Translations under genes and position numbers: made by a program | Notes under the pieces: model-generated | The model's database searches: none | Told to the model about the DNA's origin: nothing | What the model saw: the letters and a program-made list of their open reading frames with translations, nothing else | Assembly (NCBI GenBank): GCA_949316495.1 | Contig: OX439002.1 | Location: 13,076,001 to 13,140,000, forward strand | Source: Amphiduros pacificus | Taxonomy: Eukaryota; Annelida; Polychaeta; Phyllodocida; Hesionidae | Direction: 5' to 3' | DNA length: 64,000 nucleotides | Shown: in pieces, positions 21,049 to 32,650 of the stretch | Layout: every line of letters begins with the position of its first letter | Position numbering within the stretch: the stretch's first letter is position 1

Positions 21049-21181
21049 ACCCGTATGCCCCCCCCATGGCGGGGAGCGAACAGAGGTGGCAGCTCCAGGC
21101 CTCCTCTAACTCCGGTTAAATAAATCTAACCTCCACTAATGTGAATATTTATAGATCATTCACAATATAATCATTTCTTAA

Positions 21182-21634
21182 AGGCATTTATGGATTTTTT
21201 GGTTAAGAGCCCCCTGGTGGAAAATGTCAAAAGGGTCAAAATGAGAACCCAGTAAGAAGTTGTACATTTTCAGTGTAAGCATAAATTATTTTGTGTAATT
21301 CACTGTGTTAATGCATTGATTAATCAATAAATCTGAATATTTTAACATATCTATATTTGAAATGATAGACCTGACAGTCTTATTAGTTATGCAAATATCT
21401 GAACCAAGAGATGCTTCTTTTTTACCATGCTAGTGTTTATTTTGATCACAAGAAAATGTGCATTTTTTTGTTTTCCTCTATTTTCTATTTTTTGAGAAAA
21501 GATTAGAGAAATGTGCTTCATTAGGATCAGAGTAAATACTGTTTTGATCATTTTTCCAAAGCCGTTTGGAAATCCCTTTTATCGTCCTTCGATCTGCAGA
21601 ACCTTTTCTTTCTCGTATCTTGACTTCATAAAAC

Positions 21635-21718
<84 letters not shown>

Positions 21719-21800
21719 AGCAATATGTAAAAAGAAGAAAGAAGTTTATGAGAAAAATCTACCACCAGAGGACACTAACCACCAACACCCATAAATTGCC
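21182..21800. mobile_element. TTAA-target MITE, family T, copy A
   Basis: The left end 'aggcatttatgg' with 'gccccctggtgg' and the right end 'ccaccagaggacac' with 'caacacccataaattgcc' form an inverted pair. TTAA flanks the left (21178-21181) and TGAA the right (21801-21804). An internal stretch around 21500-21570 matches copy B (60205-61101) in opposite orientation. It carries a pure (AT)n tract at about 21641-21716. No transposase is present. Confidence 0.7.
21641..21716. repeat. (AT)n microsatellite
   Basis: A pure dinucleotide run of about 76 bp inside the family T MITE. Confidence 0.97.
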
Positions 21801-22084
21801 TGAACGAAAATGTTTGACTTTTCGTCAATCACGTCAGGGCATTGTAGTAGACTGTAATTATAGAATTGATTATTACAATCAGTTTTTGGAAGTATGCCCA
21901 TCGTATTCAATAATGCAGAGATAGATTGCGTAAATTTCACATTTAGACATAGCATTAAGCAGAATCTATTAGCATGATTAAAAAATATTTGATCAAGAAC
22001 TAGAAACCTTATGGAAATCAAATTCAAATATGAATTATATTTAGAATTAATGCTGCATGGTTCACGTCAGTTTGAACATTATGT

Positions 22085-22250
22085 TAGTTACTTCATGACG
22101 AGACTTACTTGTAGAAGATATAATGCTGCCTCACTGAATTATCCGTCTTGACATGTAAATCCACGTGACAAATTTACAAGGACAATGGGTTAACCCTTCA
22201 GGCACAGGTTTCAGGTCATATGAGAAATTGTGTTATGTCGTGATTGGTGT
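22085..22250 (-). mobile_element. tRNA-SINE, partial, minus strand
   Basis: Complement of the SINE body: 'aatttacaaggacaatgggt', 'taacccttcaggcac', 'gctgcctcactgaatta'. The tRNA-like head and the tail are lost. Confidence 0.75.
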
Positions 22251-25200
22251 TCAACTCAAAGTATTGGTATGAACAGATTCCATCTCCGATTTCAGTGTTG
22301 GGGTTTCTCCGATTTGGACCCCCAAAATATGCATCAATTTACTTTTATTTTGACATATTTATATATTATCTTTACACAATAACATGTACGTACAGCTTTA
22401 TAGTGTTTAGGAATTATTTCAAGAAATCGTACATAAATCAGCCAGAAAGACAATCAAATGCATCTCAAATCGTTAAAACACAGACTCTGTTGTCACTCTC
22501 ACTATAATTTTGTGACCTAATTACTGTGGGGTCAAGATATAACGTCATGAGGCAGACAGAAAATTCATATTGGTTATTTCCTGAAGCCTGCCAATCTTTA
22601 TATCTATCAGGTAAAAATAAAATTTATTTTTTGTGGTTTTAAATTGTTCTGTTCTAACGGCCGATTTAACCCCCTATATTTCTGTGTTGCATTTACGTTT
22701 CTAGCCCTGAGTTCAGGGAACCCTGATTTTATTGTTAACCTTGTTGATACGATACTTTTTGAATCCGTACCCTGTTGATACAATCCAGCCCTGGTTTCTT
22801 TAAATCTGTTATTCGTGTAGGTAGTTGTAAGACATGCAATATTGGCTCAAAGTTGTAACAAATGTTGATTGACATGGCATTTGTATTCTTTTCAAGATTT
22901 TAAGACTGATAGGTTACTTTCTATCGGTTGCCAAAATGTCAATGCATTCCCTTCACAGCACGCAGAATGATAGTCATCATATCATCTGTCATGTCTACGA
23001 ACATACCCCAGCATGCATTGAACATGATAACAGAAACAACTGGTGACCATAACTGTTGAAATTCAAGCAGTGAGTGAAACTCAAGCTATTTCAATCTACA
23101 GAGTCTTTCTTGAAGGATTCCCTAGCATGTATTTGCAGTATTGCCATGGTCATGAGCAATTTTGATATGAAAAGTAAAATACAGAATTATCTATTAGTCC
23201 TCTTCATTCTGCATCAATAACAACATTAATCGCCGAGCTGACAAGAAGCAATTTGAGTGGTCGGTTTCCAAAATGGACATTGTTGTTCCCTGCAAATTTC
23301 AACGCAATCAATATGTCGATCCATTAACATGTATGGTGCACTTGTATGACAAGATGTCTAAATACAGCATCATCAAAGTTATACTGTATTGTATGACATC
23401 GACATTTCAACATTTCATCATGATCATACCAAGAAACTGATTAAAACTGGGCGAAGCTAGGTTAACCCCTTACCTCACACGTCCGGGTTTGTGTTTTTGT
23501 TTCTTTGGCTGATTGCACATTTCATTTATATTCATTTATATATATTTTCATCAGATTGCAATGGGTACAATGGGGCATGGTATTACAAAAACCTATTATA
23601 TATGTTTAAAAAAGTTTCAAATAATGATGTATTATCTCAAGGAAAAATCTGGTATAAATAATGTATCAAACAAATCAATCATAAATACATGTACCAGAAT
23701 GAAACAGAATATTAATGATACAGGATAACACCTATATACTATTTCATAAAATATAGATAAACAAAAACTTTCATGTAAAAGCTGATTAAAATAGTGTTTA
23801 AATGATACAATTCGAGAATGAAGAAATAAATGAAACGTGACTAAAGATATATCAACGTCTAGGTCATTCAATTATAGATATGTATAATTTGGTTAAAAAT
23901 CGTTTGATATTTTGTGATTCCTGATGAAAAGTTTAATGACCTACGCTTGGAGTAATTATGAAGGAGTTCATAATTATTTTAAGACCTTGGTAAATAAGAC
24001 TTACACTCCTAAAATTGGTTATAAAGTTCTATTTGGGTTAAAACGATACATTCACAGAAGCATCTACATTTTGAAACAATAATTAAATCTGGTACATAAA
24101 AATATCGTATTCTTATATGATGAACCCAATACATAAAATCGAAAGGTTTTATATCATGTGCTATTTGATAATATCAGGCTAATTTTCGCCTCCAATATAG
24201 CAATGTGTATAACGACCATGTCCTGTACGAATACGACTTCAAACAGACCTTTCTCTATTTTCCTTTCTGTACACAGTTTTTGTCTTACCTAGAACAGGCT
24301 TATTACATGCAGCTTATTAAAATAGCTTTTCTCCAGTGTAATTGCCATTATGGGGCATACATTATTTTTTGCAAACGCGTATCCCTGTAAAAAATAATTA
24401 TCTTCCTCAGTACAGAGTATATGATGCCGTTTGAGGATTTTGAGAATAATATAATGTTTCCTTTCAAAGCTTGCAAACAAGGTAAATAACCATGATTTAC
24501 CTTGTTATATGATTATATTAAAAATGCCAACGACCTTGTCCTCCTCGAATGATCCACCTGTGTATATCTACTACTGAAGAGGGATCTGTGAAGATATATT
24601 GTGATGATATATCGACATTTGAAAGTATATATATCCACAGAGAGCTGTTTCTGAATATTGAAATGAGGATTTAAATCTAAACTAAAGATTTTTTTGAATA
24701 CCAAAAGTCGGTATTGCCTTAATTATGGTATTATAATTGTGCATTATACTTTTAGAAGTTTCCAGAGTATCAAATATTATTCGTATATTGGAGACATTAA
24801 AGCATTGCATCCAAATCAATAGGTTTATTCCAATATCAATAAAGCAACTGATACCAATTTATTCCAATATATAAAAACCCCTGTGAACACCAGTAATTAT
24901 CCTTTGAACAGTAGTATAATTACACAATCTGATAGAGATTCTGAATCCTGTTATAACTATATTTTTAGTGTGTAAAATAATCTATGTTCCTATAACAGAT
25001 GGATTGTTTCTTTTATTGAAGTGCTGTTGGAGCTGTCTGTAACGTAAATGGAAATGTTCAACAAATAGTACAAATTGATCATTACTCCATATTTCCACGT
25101 AGAAATAGAAGACAATACTGACATGCTTGTTTCTTTCTTATAAATATTTCTGAATATGCATAGTGTAGATGTTCAGTGGCGCTTCTTGTTGTCTAGAAGC

Positions 25201-25758
25201 CACTGTGCAGCATGAGCATCTAAAGCCATAATACAGCATGAGATTTGTCTCATCAAATTGGTCCAAAGCAAATTTTATATAGATATAAATGACTTATTAC
25301 TAAAAATGATATTCAGTTAAATTCTTTCTCTTATTTTTCAGCCTTATATTTTTCATATTTTGAAAAATCTTTTTCTTTGGGAACAATTATCGATAGACCA
25401 TTTTTTCAGATGTTTAATGCTACACTTTACTCTACCAATGACCTTCTTGAAAATTTAAATTAAGCTTTGTTTTGGTATACATCCATCAACAATATCATAC
25501 GATGTGTTTGTAAAATTTTAAAAGGTTTATCTTTGAGTCCACCTTGAGCTATTTTGCCAAAAGATTGTCAAATACTATTTTGACAAAAGATTATTGAATA
25601 AAATGATTTATGATAAACCTTGGTTGTCATCTACTTCTAAGAAATATTTTAAAATCAAATTTGGAGTACACGTGGAAAGATCTGTAGAACTCAGCAGGGT
25701 GTAAATATGTTGCAAAATTAATATCAGGCACTTGTATTGTCACCCCCAAGAGAGCAAC
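22251..25758. other. Unannotated AT-rich sequence
   Basis: The only repeat noticed is 23995-24060, related to 8630-8720. No coding region is supported. Confidence 0.45.
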
Positions 25759-26050
25759 GGGCCGTGGCGCAGTTGGTTAGAGCGCCAGCCTATTAGCACA
25801 AGTTCCTCTGTGGTGATCTAAAGGTTGCTCGATCCCCATTCATGCCGAGATTGAAATCATGACACAATTTCCCAGTTTAGCGTAGGCCCGTGCCTTCAGG
25901 GTTAACCCGTTGTCCTTATAAATCTGTGACCGAGTGGGTTGACATGGACCTGCGACATGACAATTCAGTGAGGCAGCACTATGTCTGCTACAAGAAGGTC
26001 TCATCACAAAATGAAATGATGTTGAAAGGATGCAAAACCACAAACAAATC
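25759..26050 (+). mobile_element. tRNA-derived SINE
   Basis: The head 'gggccgtggcgcagttggtt' with an intact A box, a weakened B box region, the body and the 3' end 'aaaaccacaaacaaatc' are all present. Confidence 0.85.
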
Positions 26051-26629
26051 AAATTGTCACCCACATGATAATAATGACTATTTTGTCACAGAATTTAATG
26101 CACGATTGTTGCAGCCGAAGTATTAAATAATGTAAAGCTGCTATATTGATTAGTTCACTTGGTGGTAAATATATTGAGCACACATCTTATTGTAGTATGA
26201 AGAGTATAGAATAAAGGATTTAACAAAAATAATAAACCCACTATGTGCTCTTTACTGACTTTGGGATAAGGTTCATATTTCGTAAAAGTTGTAGAATCAC
26301 CTTTGTACTTTTGGTACATAAGCAAGGAGAAAAAGATGTACATTGCAAAAAACTAAACTGCCTCGAGTTGACTAAACTGGGCTGGTTGTTAATCACGTCA
26401 CCTGGATACAAAGGACCCATCTATTTGCTCTCTTCCTTGCCTTCGCCCTTATGGGTTAATAACACTCCAGTCAAGGCCTATTTTCCCAAAACACCCTGCA
26501 GTTTCCAACAGCCGTCATATTGAGAATAAACATTCCGACTGAACATATGTTTTGACTGCGCCGTTCTTATGACTAAGTTATTCATTCAGTGGAAGTGGAT
26601 GCCGTGGGTATTTGCCCTTTATCTCAGGC

Positions 26630-26874
26630 CCCTCAATATTCTGCATCCGTGAGATATTATTTTGCAGATCACCGCTGTGCAGAACGACTTTCATTTTTTT
26701 AAAATACATATTCTTTTCAAATTTGTCTTTAATTTGAATAATATTTGATTGAATATGATATTTGTGTACTACTCATGAGATAATGCTCACCCATCGGACT
26801 TTAGGAATTCTTCCACCAGAATCTCCTTGCAATATCTCTCAACCAAGACACCTCACTCACATGTTTTTGCCTTA
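26630..26874 (+). mobile_element. Foldback/minisatellite element, member 2 (short)
   Basis: It shares 'gagatattattttgcagatc', one 29-bp unit, 'ttccaccagaatc' and the end 'cacatgtttttgccttaata' with the members at 2203-4068 and 57964-58492. Only one hairpin arm remains, weakly conserved. Confidence 0.6.
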
Positions 26875-26943
26875 ATAGTCTGCTCGGAATCATAAATCCT
26901 TATTCAACTTTATTTGTACTAACACTTCAACAATAATGATACC

Positions 26944-27216
26944 AGGGCGCAGTTGGTTAGAGTTCCAGCTTATTAGCACCAGTTCCTCTGTGGTGATCCA
27001 AAGGTCCCTGGCCGTGCCGAGATTGAATTCATGATACAATTTCACACATGAGCTGAGGTCCGTCCTTGTAAATCTGTGACCTAGTGGGTTGTCATGTCAA
27101 GGACCTGCGATATGACAATTCAGTGAAGCAGAACTATATCTGCTACAAGTAGGTCTAATCACGAAATGACTGAAATAATGTTGAAGGTAACGTAATACTC
27201 CAAACAAACAAACAAT
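26944..27216 (+). mobile_element. tRNA-derived SINE
   Basis: It runs from 'gggcgcagttggttagag' to the tail 'ccaaacaaacaaac', with small internal deletions at the B box and after 'gagctgaggtc'. Confidence 0.85.
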
Positions 27217-28394
27217 AGTGATACCATTAATGCCTGTTCTCCAGGCACACACAGCCTGTATAGGTGTTGGCTAGTTAGGCATGTATTGCCTAAAATAAAG
27301 GACTGCAAAGGTCTAAATGGGCCGTTTACATGTATCCACTGGGCTGATCAGGAATTTGATAACATTGAGGGTACCACATCTGGGTGACATCACAAGAATT
27401 GTGATAAATTTATATGAACATTTGTATCACACGTAACACAGATCTGCTGGCAATACCAACAATTACGTATCAAGAGGCTAAAATTATCATCCATTTTTTA
27501 TTAACAGACATTTATGATTTAACAGACCAAAACTCAGCTTCGTACACTTGTTCAAATGATAGATTCTCTCATAACTTTGCTAGTGTTGGTCTGATATATG
27601 TCAATATATATTGACATATATTAGACAATAAACCTATCCTTTCTTAAAAAGTTAGGCATAATAATCCGTATGTCACCAATGTTAACATGAGCCTAGTTTT
27701 ATGGGAGAATGCCCTGATTATATCTATCACTAAATAACCATATAAATACATCGAGACTTTATGAATTGTATCTTCAGTTAACCAAATCCTGTATAATCAT
27801 TGGTGACTTTAATGCTCCTGATTATCTCTGTTGGTAGGGATGACACAGATGCAAAAGAACGTCTTTTAATTTAACCATGTGTTCTCTAATCTGATTGTTA
27901 GATTTCCAACGGTCATTTTTCTTCTCACTCCAAATGGCAATTCTATAAAGCCGATTGGGGGGGGGGGGGTTCAAACCGCCCGCTATGAGGAATTAAACTA
28001 TTAAAAGATGCAGATGACACAATTAAAATATTTACAGACATGCTCCAAGTCCAAACCCAAATCTAAAATAAAGGTTATTTATCATGTGTCCTTTATCGAC
28101 TGGGTGTGACTGATACAATGATGTGATGTTATATAAAGTGACTATTATTGATCTCTTCAATGAGACCATGCTTGGTTTATATGTCATCACATGAGGTAAC
28201 ATGGCCAATTGGTTTCATAAATATCAAAAGAAAATGAGTACAACATAAAATGAGTTGAGATTTTAGTGACATGTATATCAAAATAGTCAGACAAAATTAA
28301 TCAGTTGGGAGTGTACCATTAATTCTCAAGGGAGGAGGCCTAGGAGGAACAAATCTTGACTTTTCACTCTTGAGCAAAGCTAATATGTTATATC
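27217..28394. other. Unannotated sequence
   Basis: It contains a poly-G run at about 27957-27968. No gene is seen. Confidence 0.45.
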
Positions 28395-28451
28395 TCACCA
28401 TGAAATGACTGAAATAACCGTGAATGTTATGTAAAAACCTTAAACAAACTG
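28395..28451 (+). mobile_element. tRNA-SINE 3' end fragment
   Basis: 'gaaatgactgaaataac' followed by 'gttatgtaaaaaccttaaac' matches the SINE 3' end only. Confidence 0.6.
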
Positions 28452-28544
28452 ATATATCAAGGGTATACTTTTTCAACCAGATGTTTTAAATATGCCCCGC
28501 TCCTTCCCAAATTACAAATGATCCATTCTTAATTACTTTTGAAC

Positions 28545-29300
28545 ATATAAAAAGATTGGTATATTATTATTCCAAAACAATAATATTCAAGATCTTCAAA
28601 ATGTGGAGTCAATGTTCGATTCTTTCGGTCATGATAAAAATAAACAAGTCACAAGTCACCTGCATGTGTATTTCTATGTTTACCAGTAAGAATAATACAT
28701 CATACTTTTCAATAGCTTCATTTTCTACCCTTAGAGCGATATAAACTTGTCATCTTTCTCCATCCCAGTGTCCAATTTCAAGGTTTTGTCCTCTCCTTCC
28801 AACAAAAATGTCATGCTTTAAAAAGTTTCTAGTAGTTTATCTTGTTTATGTTGTGCTGTCCAAAATCGGCCAAAATTTCATGTGGTCACATGTGTACAGA
28901 TCACCTATTGGAAATGGTATCCATGCCTTCAACAGAAAATAGTTATCTAGTTTCACAGTTGTTTTGACAGTATAAACGATATTAAATTATAATTTATAAC
29001 ATCATATATTGCAATCATTTGTTTTGATTGTCAAATAAAACCACAATTTGAATGAAGAAATATGTGTAGTAATATTGCTCAGCTGTGTGGTATGTGTGGT
29101 AATTTGCCCACTATTTCAAGACTTGTGAAAGTGACCACAAACTCCATTAATCTAAGTACTAATCTCAGAAGCAAGAGTCCTCAACATGATGCCAGCCCAC
29201 ATTTGTGATCTCTATCACTGGTACCCAGACCTGAAACATTCCTATTTTTGTCGAGTATTTCGACTTAAGGGAATGTCATGTCATAAACACTCTTCTGTTG
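28545..29300 (+). repeat. Dispersed repeat R3, copy 1 (partner 51440-51800)
   Basis: The parts 28545-28690 and 29068-29300 match 51440-51800 in order ('ttccaaaacaataatatt', 'gtatttctatgttt', 'atttgcccactattt', 'gaaagtgaccaca', 'ggcttaaggg'-like). Copy 1 has about 375 extra bases between them. No coding domain is seen. Confidence 0.65.
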
Positions 29301-30343
29301 CTTGGTCAATGACCTAACATCAAACTAATCAGTAATAAAACGGAGCAAAAGGCAAGATAATATTATGTTAGACAATGAATGTGACCATACATGTCAAGGC
29401 CCTTGCTCAGACTGGTGTAAAGTCATTGGACTTATCTGAAAATTAACTTTCCTGAAACAAAATAACAGGCAAGGTAGGTTATGTAATTATACTTATTCCT
29501 AAATGGCATATGGCTCTTTATGTCAGGATTCTTGTTAGAATAGCCCACAAACTGGCACATGTTGCGTGGGGACAAGCAGACCTTAAACAAATTAAAATCA
29601 AATCTGATTGAAAATGCTTGTCCTTCGATGCTATGTGATGGTCTATGGCTGGGAAGGCCCTGTAAATTATTTCCTACTATTTCTTTTCTTATTTTTACTA
29701 GTTTATATCATTTCATAACATAAGTTATGATATTACACGGCACGAGGAGGTTTGATGTTTGACACTTCACCTGTACTGAAGGAGACACACAATGTTTAAT
29801 AGAAAGTGTTGAAGTAAAGTTCAGTCAGGTCTTCTGTTCCTGCCCACTCATCTGATGGATGAATATTGTCTGTCCAATGGTAACTGTCTGGGTATATATC
29901 TACGAAACATAGGTCACCATTGTCCCAGATGAAAACAGATGAATCATGTAACAAGATGATCTAGCCTGATCAGCTCAACAAAATACATCTGAGACCTCAA
30001 GATTGGATTTCACTAGACATATGCAAAGGTGACATACGAAGTGTAGTATCCCTTATTATCTTGGTTCCATGTGAAATTTGTATATTTCTGAGGGTGGTTG
30101 CAGTTTAAGACAGGTAAAATAAGAAAAAAAACATGACCTGTATTCCAGAGAAAAGAACAAATGGATCTCGTCCCTAAAATAATAATTTCAATGTTTTTTA
30201 CCAATCACAACTGGTAATGAAAATATATTCATAATCCAGGAATTGCTAATATCTTGGCTTGAATCAAACATTTTTCATTCTGAAACGTTCTATCAACATT
30301 TTTAGGATAAAAGGATCATGACAAAAGATGTCGAGAAAATGCC
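29301..30343. other. Unannotated sequence
   Basis: I see no gene or recognised repeat. Confidence 0.45.
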
Positions 30344-30481
30344 ACCGGCCGTGGTACAATTGGTTAGACAGCAAGTTTATTACGTACCAGTTCTTCTGTA
30401 TGTGGTGATCAAATGTCGCGGGTTCGATCCCTGACTGTGTCATTATGTTTAAAGTGACACTTACCACTAACAAACAAACAC
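30344..30481 (+). mobile_element. tRNA-SINE, internally deleted
   Basis: The head with a B box ('gggttcgatccctg') is joined directly to a tail 'aacaaacaaacaca'. The central body is missing. Confidence 0.65.
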
Positions 30482-31242
30482 AACTTTAAACAAATTGTAA
30501 ACTATTTTTTTACAACTATTTCAACAACAATAGCCATATCCACCTCCCATCCTCCAACTTATATAACTACTTAAGTCAGAGATCCATTGATCCACCAACT
30601 GTGCTGGTGGGACAAGTGAAAGAGTTATCTTAGAGATATGAATATTATGTAGCACCATCAAATTGTGAAAGTCGGCAGGTGCAAATCAATGTTGTACTTT
30701 GTCATATAACTCACACCACAAGATTTGCTAATAATATTTTGGTGTGTAGTGAGAATCTTTTCACTAATAAAATGTTCTATTAATATATTTATACCATAAG
30801 GATCGTGACGTCAGAAATCTAAGGAATCTCCATTTTAATCTGTACTTTTAAAGTGTTAAAAACGGAAAACGCGATTTACACATTTTAAACTCGCAATAAA
30901 AGATTGCTATTCTCAGAAGAAGTGAAGAAGTATCTGAACATAAATAAAACACATGTTTGCTGACTTGTAAAGAAATTCAGCAATATTTACAACATTTTTG
31001 TTTACCTGAAACATGAAATTTGATATATGAGTTGAAATACAACATATTGTAACCCAACAAATATCAAATCTATTATATAAATGATTAATGGTAATTAATA
31101 GATTTAGTGGCAAATACAAATTCAAAGTTAAAACAATTATAGATAAATAATATCTCATATTATTAAGTGTTATCCCCATAGAATGGTTGAACTCAGTGCA
31201 CACGTATCCTTGGCGATAAACATCATTCTAAGATTTAGACGC
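30482..31242. other. Unannotated sequence
   Basis: Nothing is recognised between the SINE and the Harbinger element. Confidence 0.45.
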
Positions 31243-31488
31243 CCTGGAGCCCATTGTATCAACGGCGTGTTAAATATTTTGTGTGTTAACTAATATGGTT
31301 AACACACATTTTGTGGGTTAAAATGTGTGTTAGCGACTAACCGCATTGTATCAACACTTAACACAGAAAAATTGGGTTAGTTTCCATGGTGATTAACCGG
31401 AAAAGTTAACGCGGTGATTTTGTGGGTTAAATATTGGGTTAACTCAGATTTTGTGGGTTAAGCCTCGTTTTGAAACCAAGAATACAAG

Positions 31489-31914
31489 ATGGCGGAGTCT
31501 GACAGTGCGGTTTTGGATGCTGCTGCAGCGCATGCAAGGCTGTTTCGCACGGAGAGACGGTTTGTGGACCGGGAAAACCCGTTGGAAGTATTTACAGAGA
31601 GGGAGGTCCGACAGAAATTTAGGTTTTGGCCCGCCACAATCCTGGCTTTATGCACCATGGTAGAGTCTGCATTGGGCCCTATCACTTCAAGAACAAGGGC
31701 CTTGCCAACCCTACTCAGAGTGTGTGTTGGCCTCAGGATGCTGGCCTCTGCCACATTTAATCATGTGGTGGGGGACCTCCGCCCCATCTTCATTGACCAA
31801 GCTACTGTCCATAGGCATGGCCACAGATTTATGGAAATAATATCTGGCATGCACAAGAAGTGGATTCAATTCAAACACAAGGATGATCCAAACTTTCCAT
31901 GGCCAAGTGGTTAA
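31489..31914 (+). CDS. Harbinger transposase (HARBI1-like) N-terminal fragment
   Basis: The frame starts at an ATG in 'caagatggcgg'. It reads RFWPATILALCTMVESALGP, then RALPTLLRVCVGLRMLASAT and FNHVVGD. This resembles the HARBI1 pattern of a helical N-terminal region followed by L-A-L-RFLA-GSF--VVGD, the DNA-binding/HTH part of the DDE nuclease. After about residue 100 similarity fades (VHRHGHRFMEIISGM may be the next helix). The last residues read into a SINE that cuts the gene at about 31897. The C-terminal DDE nuclease domain is not present, so no active enzyme can come from this copy. Confidence 0.7.
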   Translation: MAESDSAVLDAAAAHARLFRTERRFVDRENPLEVFTEREVRQKFRFWPATILALCTMVESALGPITSRTRALPTLLRVCVGLRMLASATFNHVVGDLRPIFIDQATVHRHGHRFMEIISGMHKKWIQFKHKDDPNFPWPSG

Positions 31915-31990
31915 AACTGCTGGCTTAAACCATGGGTCCCAAGTTCAAGTCCCCGGCTACCCACCGAGTGTATCTGAACTGGTGCTCGGC
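31897..31990 (+). mobile_element. tRNA-related SINE of a second type
   Basis: 'tggccaagtggttaaaactg' fits an A box and 'aagttcaagtccccgg' a B box of a Ser/Leu-type tRNA, followed by 'gtatctgaactggtgctcgg'. The 3' side cannot complete an acceptor stem, so it is not a tRNA gene. It interrupts the Harbinger frame. Confidence 0.6.
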
Positions 31991-32650
31991 CATTAATAAC
32001 ACTTATTAAAAATAAGTAGGCTACCAAGGGTAAACAGTACTGTAAACAGATTTTGATGACTTGGTCACCCAGACTTGATATTTTGGCATTTTTGCTAGTC
32101 CAGAAAACAATATGCTACTAAATTTATTCAAAATTTGGGCCACCAAGTTTGACATCTTGGTAGCCCAACAATGATTTTGGTGGCCGTGGGATACCGGGCT
32201 ACCATCCATTTTCAGCACTGGTAAACAAAGAACTTTGATTTGCTTTTATTGTGCTTAGTTAAATGCTATTTAATATCAAATTCTGATTCTACTTGTTCCC
32301 CTGAGCATGCCAGTTTTTAAAGTTTGTTTCTATCATTTTTCTTAAAGTTATCAGAATTTGAAGATTTGTACCAAAATACTATGTATTCTGGGGAAAACAT
32401 CAAGTTGTGATATCTCTGGAACTAAAAATGATACAAACATTTGACCCACTTTTGGAAAATGAAAGTGAGGCAGCTCAAAATGTGGGTTAAAGGCCCCTTA
32501 GCACAAAGACAAGTTAACCAGAAAAAAGTTAACACAGAAGTTTGTTGATACAATGCAAAGTTGACACAGAGGAAAAATCCGGTTAGTAAACCCACTTTTT
32601 AACCTAACACACAAAATATTTAACACAGTGTTGATACAATGGGCTCCAGG

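Larger units (their letters stand above)
18757..21137 (-). mobile_element. DIRS-type tyrosine-recombinase retrotransposon, longer copy
   Basis: It lies head-to-tail with the short copy; the 26-bp block precedes the left end of both. Minus-strand parts in order are reverse transcriptase/RNase H (21048-20098) and tyrosine recombinase (20056-19088). DIRS elements integrate through a tyrosine recombinase and make no target duplication, and none is visible here. At 2.4 kb it is much shorter than a typical DIRS element, so it is incomplete. Terminal identity with the neighbour suggests recent activity of the family. Confidence 0.85.
31243..32650 (+). mobile_element. PIF/Harbinger DNA transposon, internally deleted
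   Basis: The terminal inverted repeats are about 45 bp: 'cctggagcccattgtatcaa' on the left and its complement ending at 32650, both continuing with GTGTTAAATATTTTGTGTG. Each end has a second subterminal 'cattgtatcaac' (31344 on the left, about 32552 complemented on the right). One HARBI1-like N-terminal frame is present. The catalytic DDE region is absent, so the copy is non-autonomous. No clean target duplication is visible. Confidence 0.8.
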
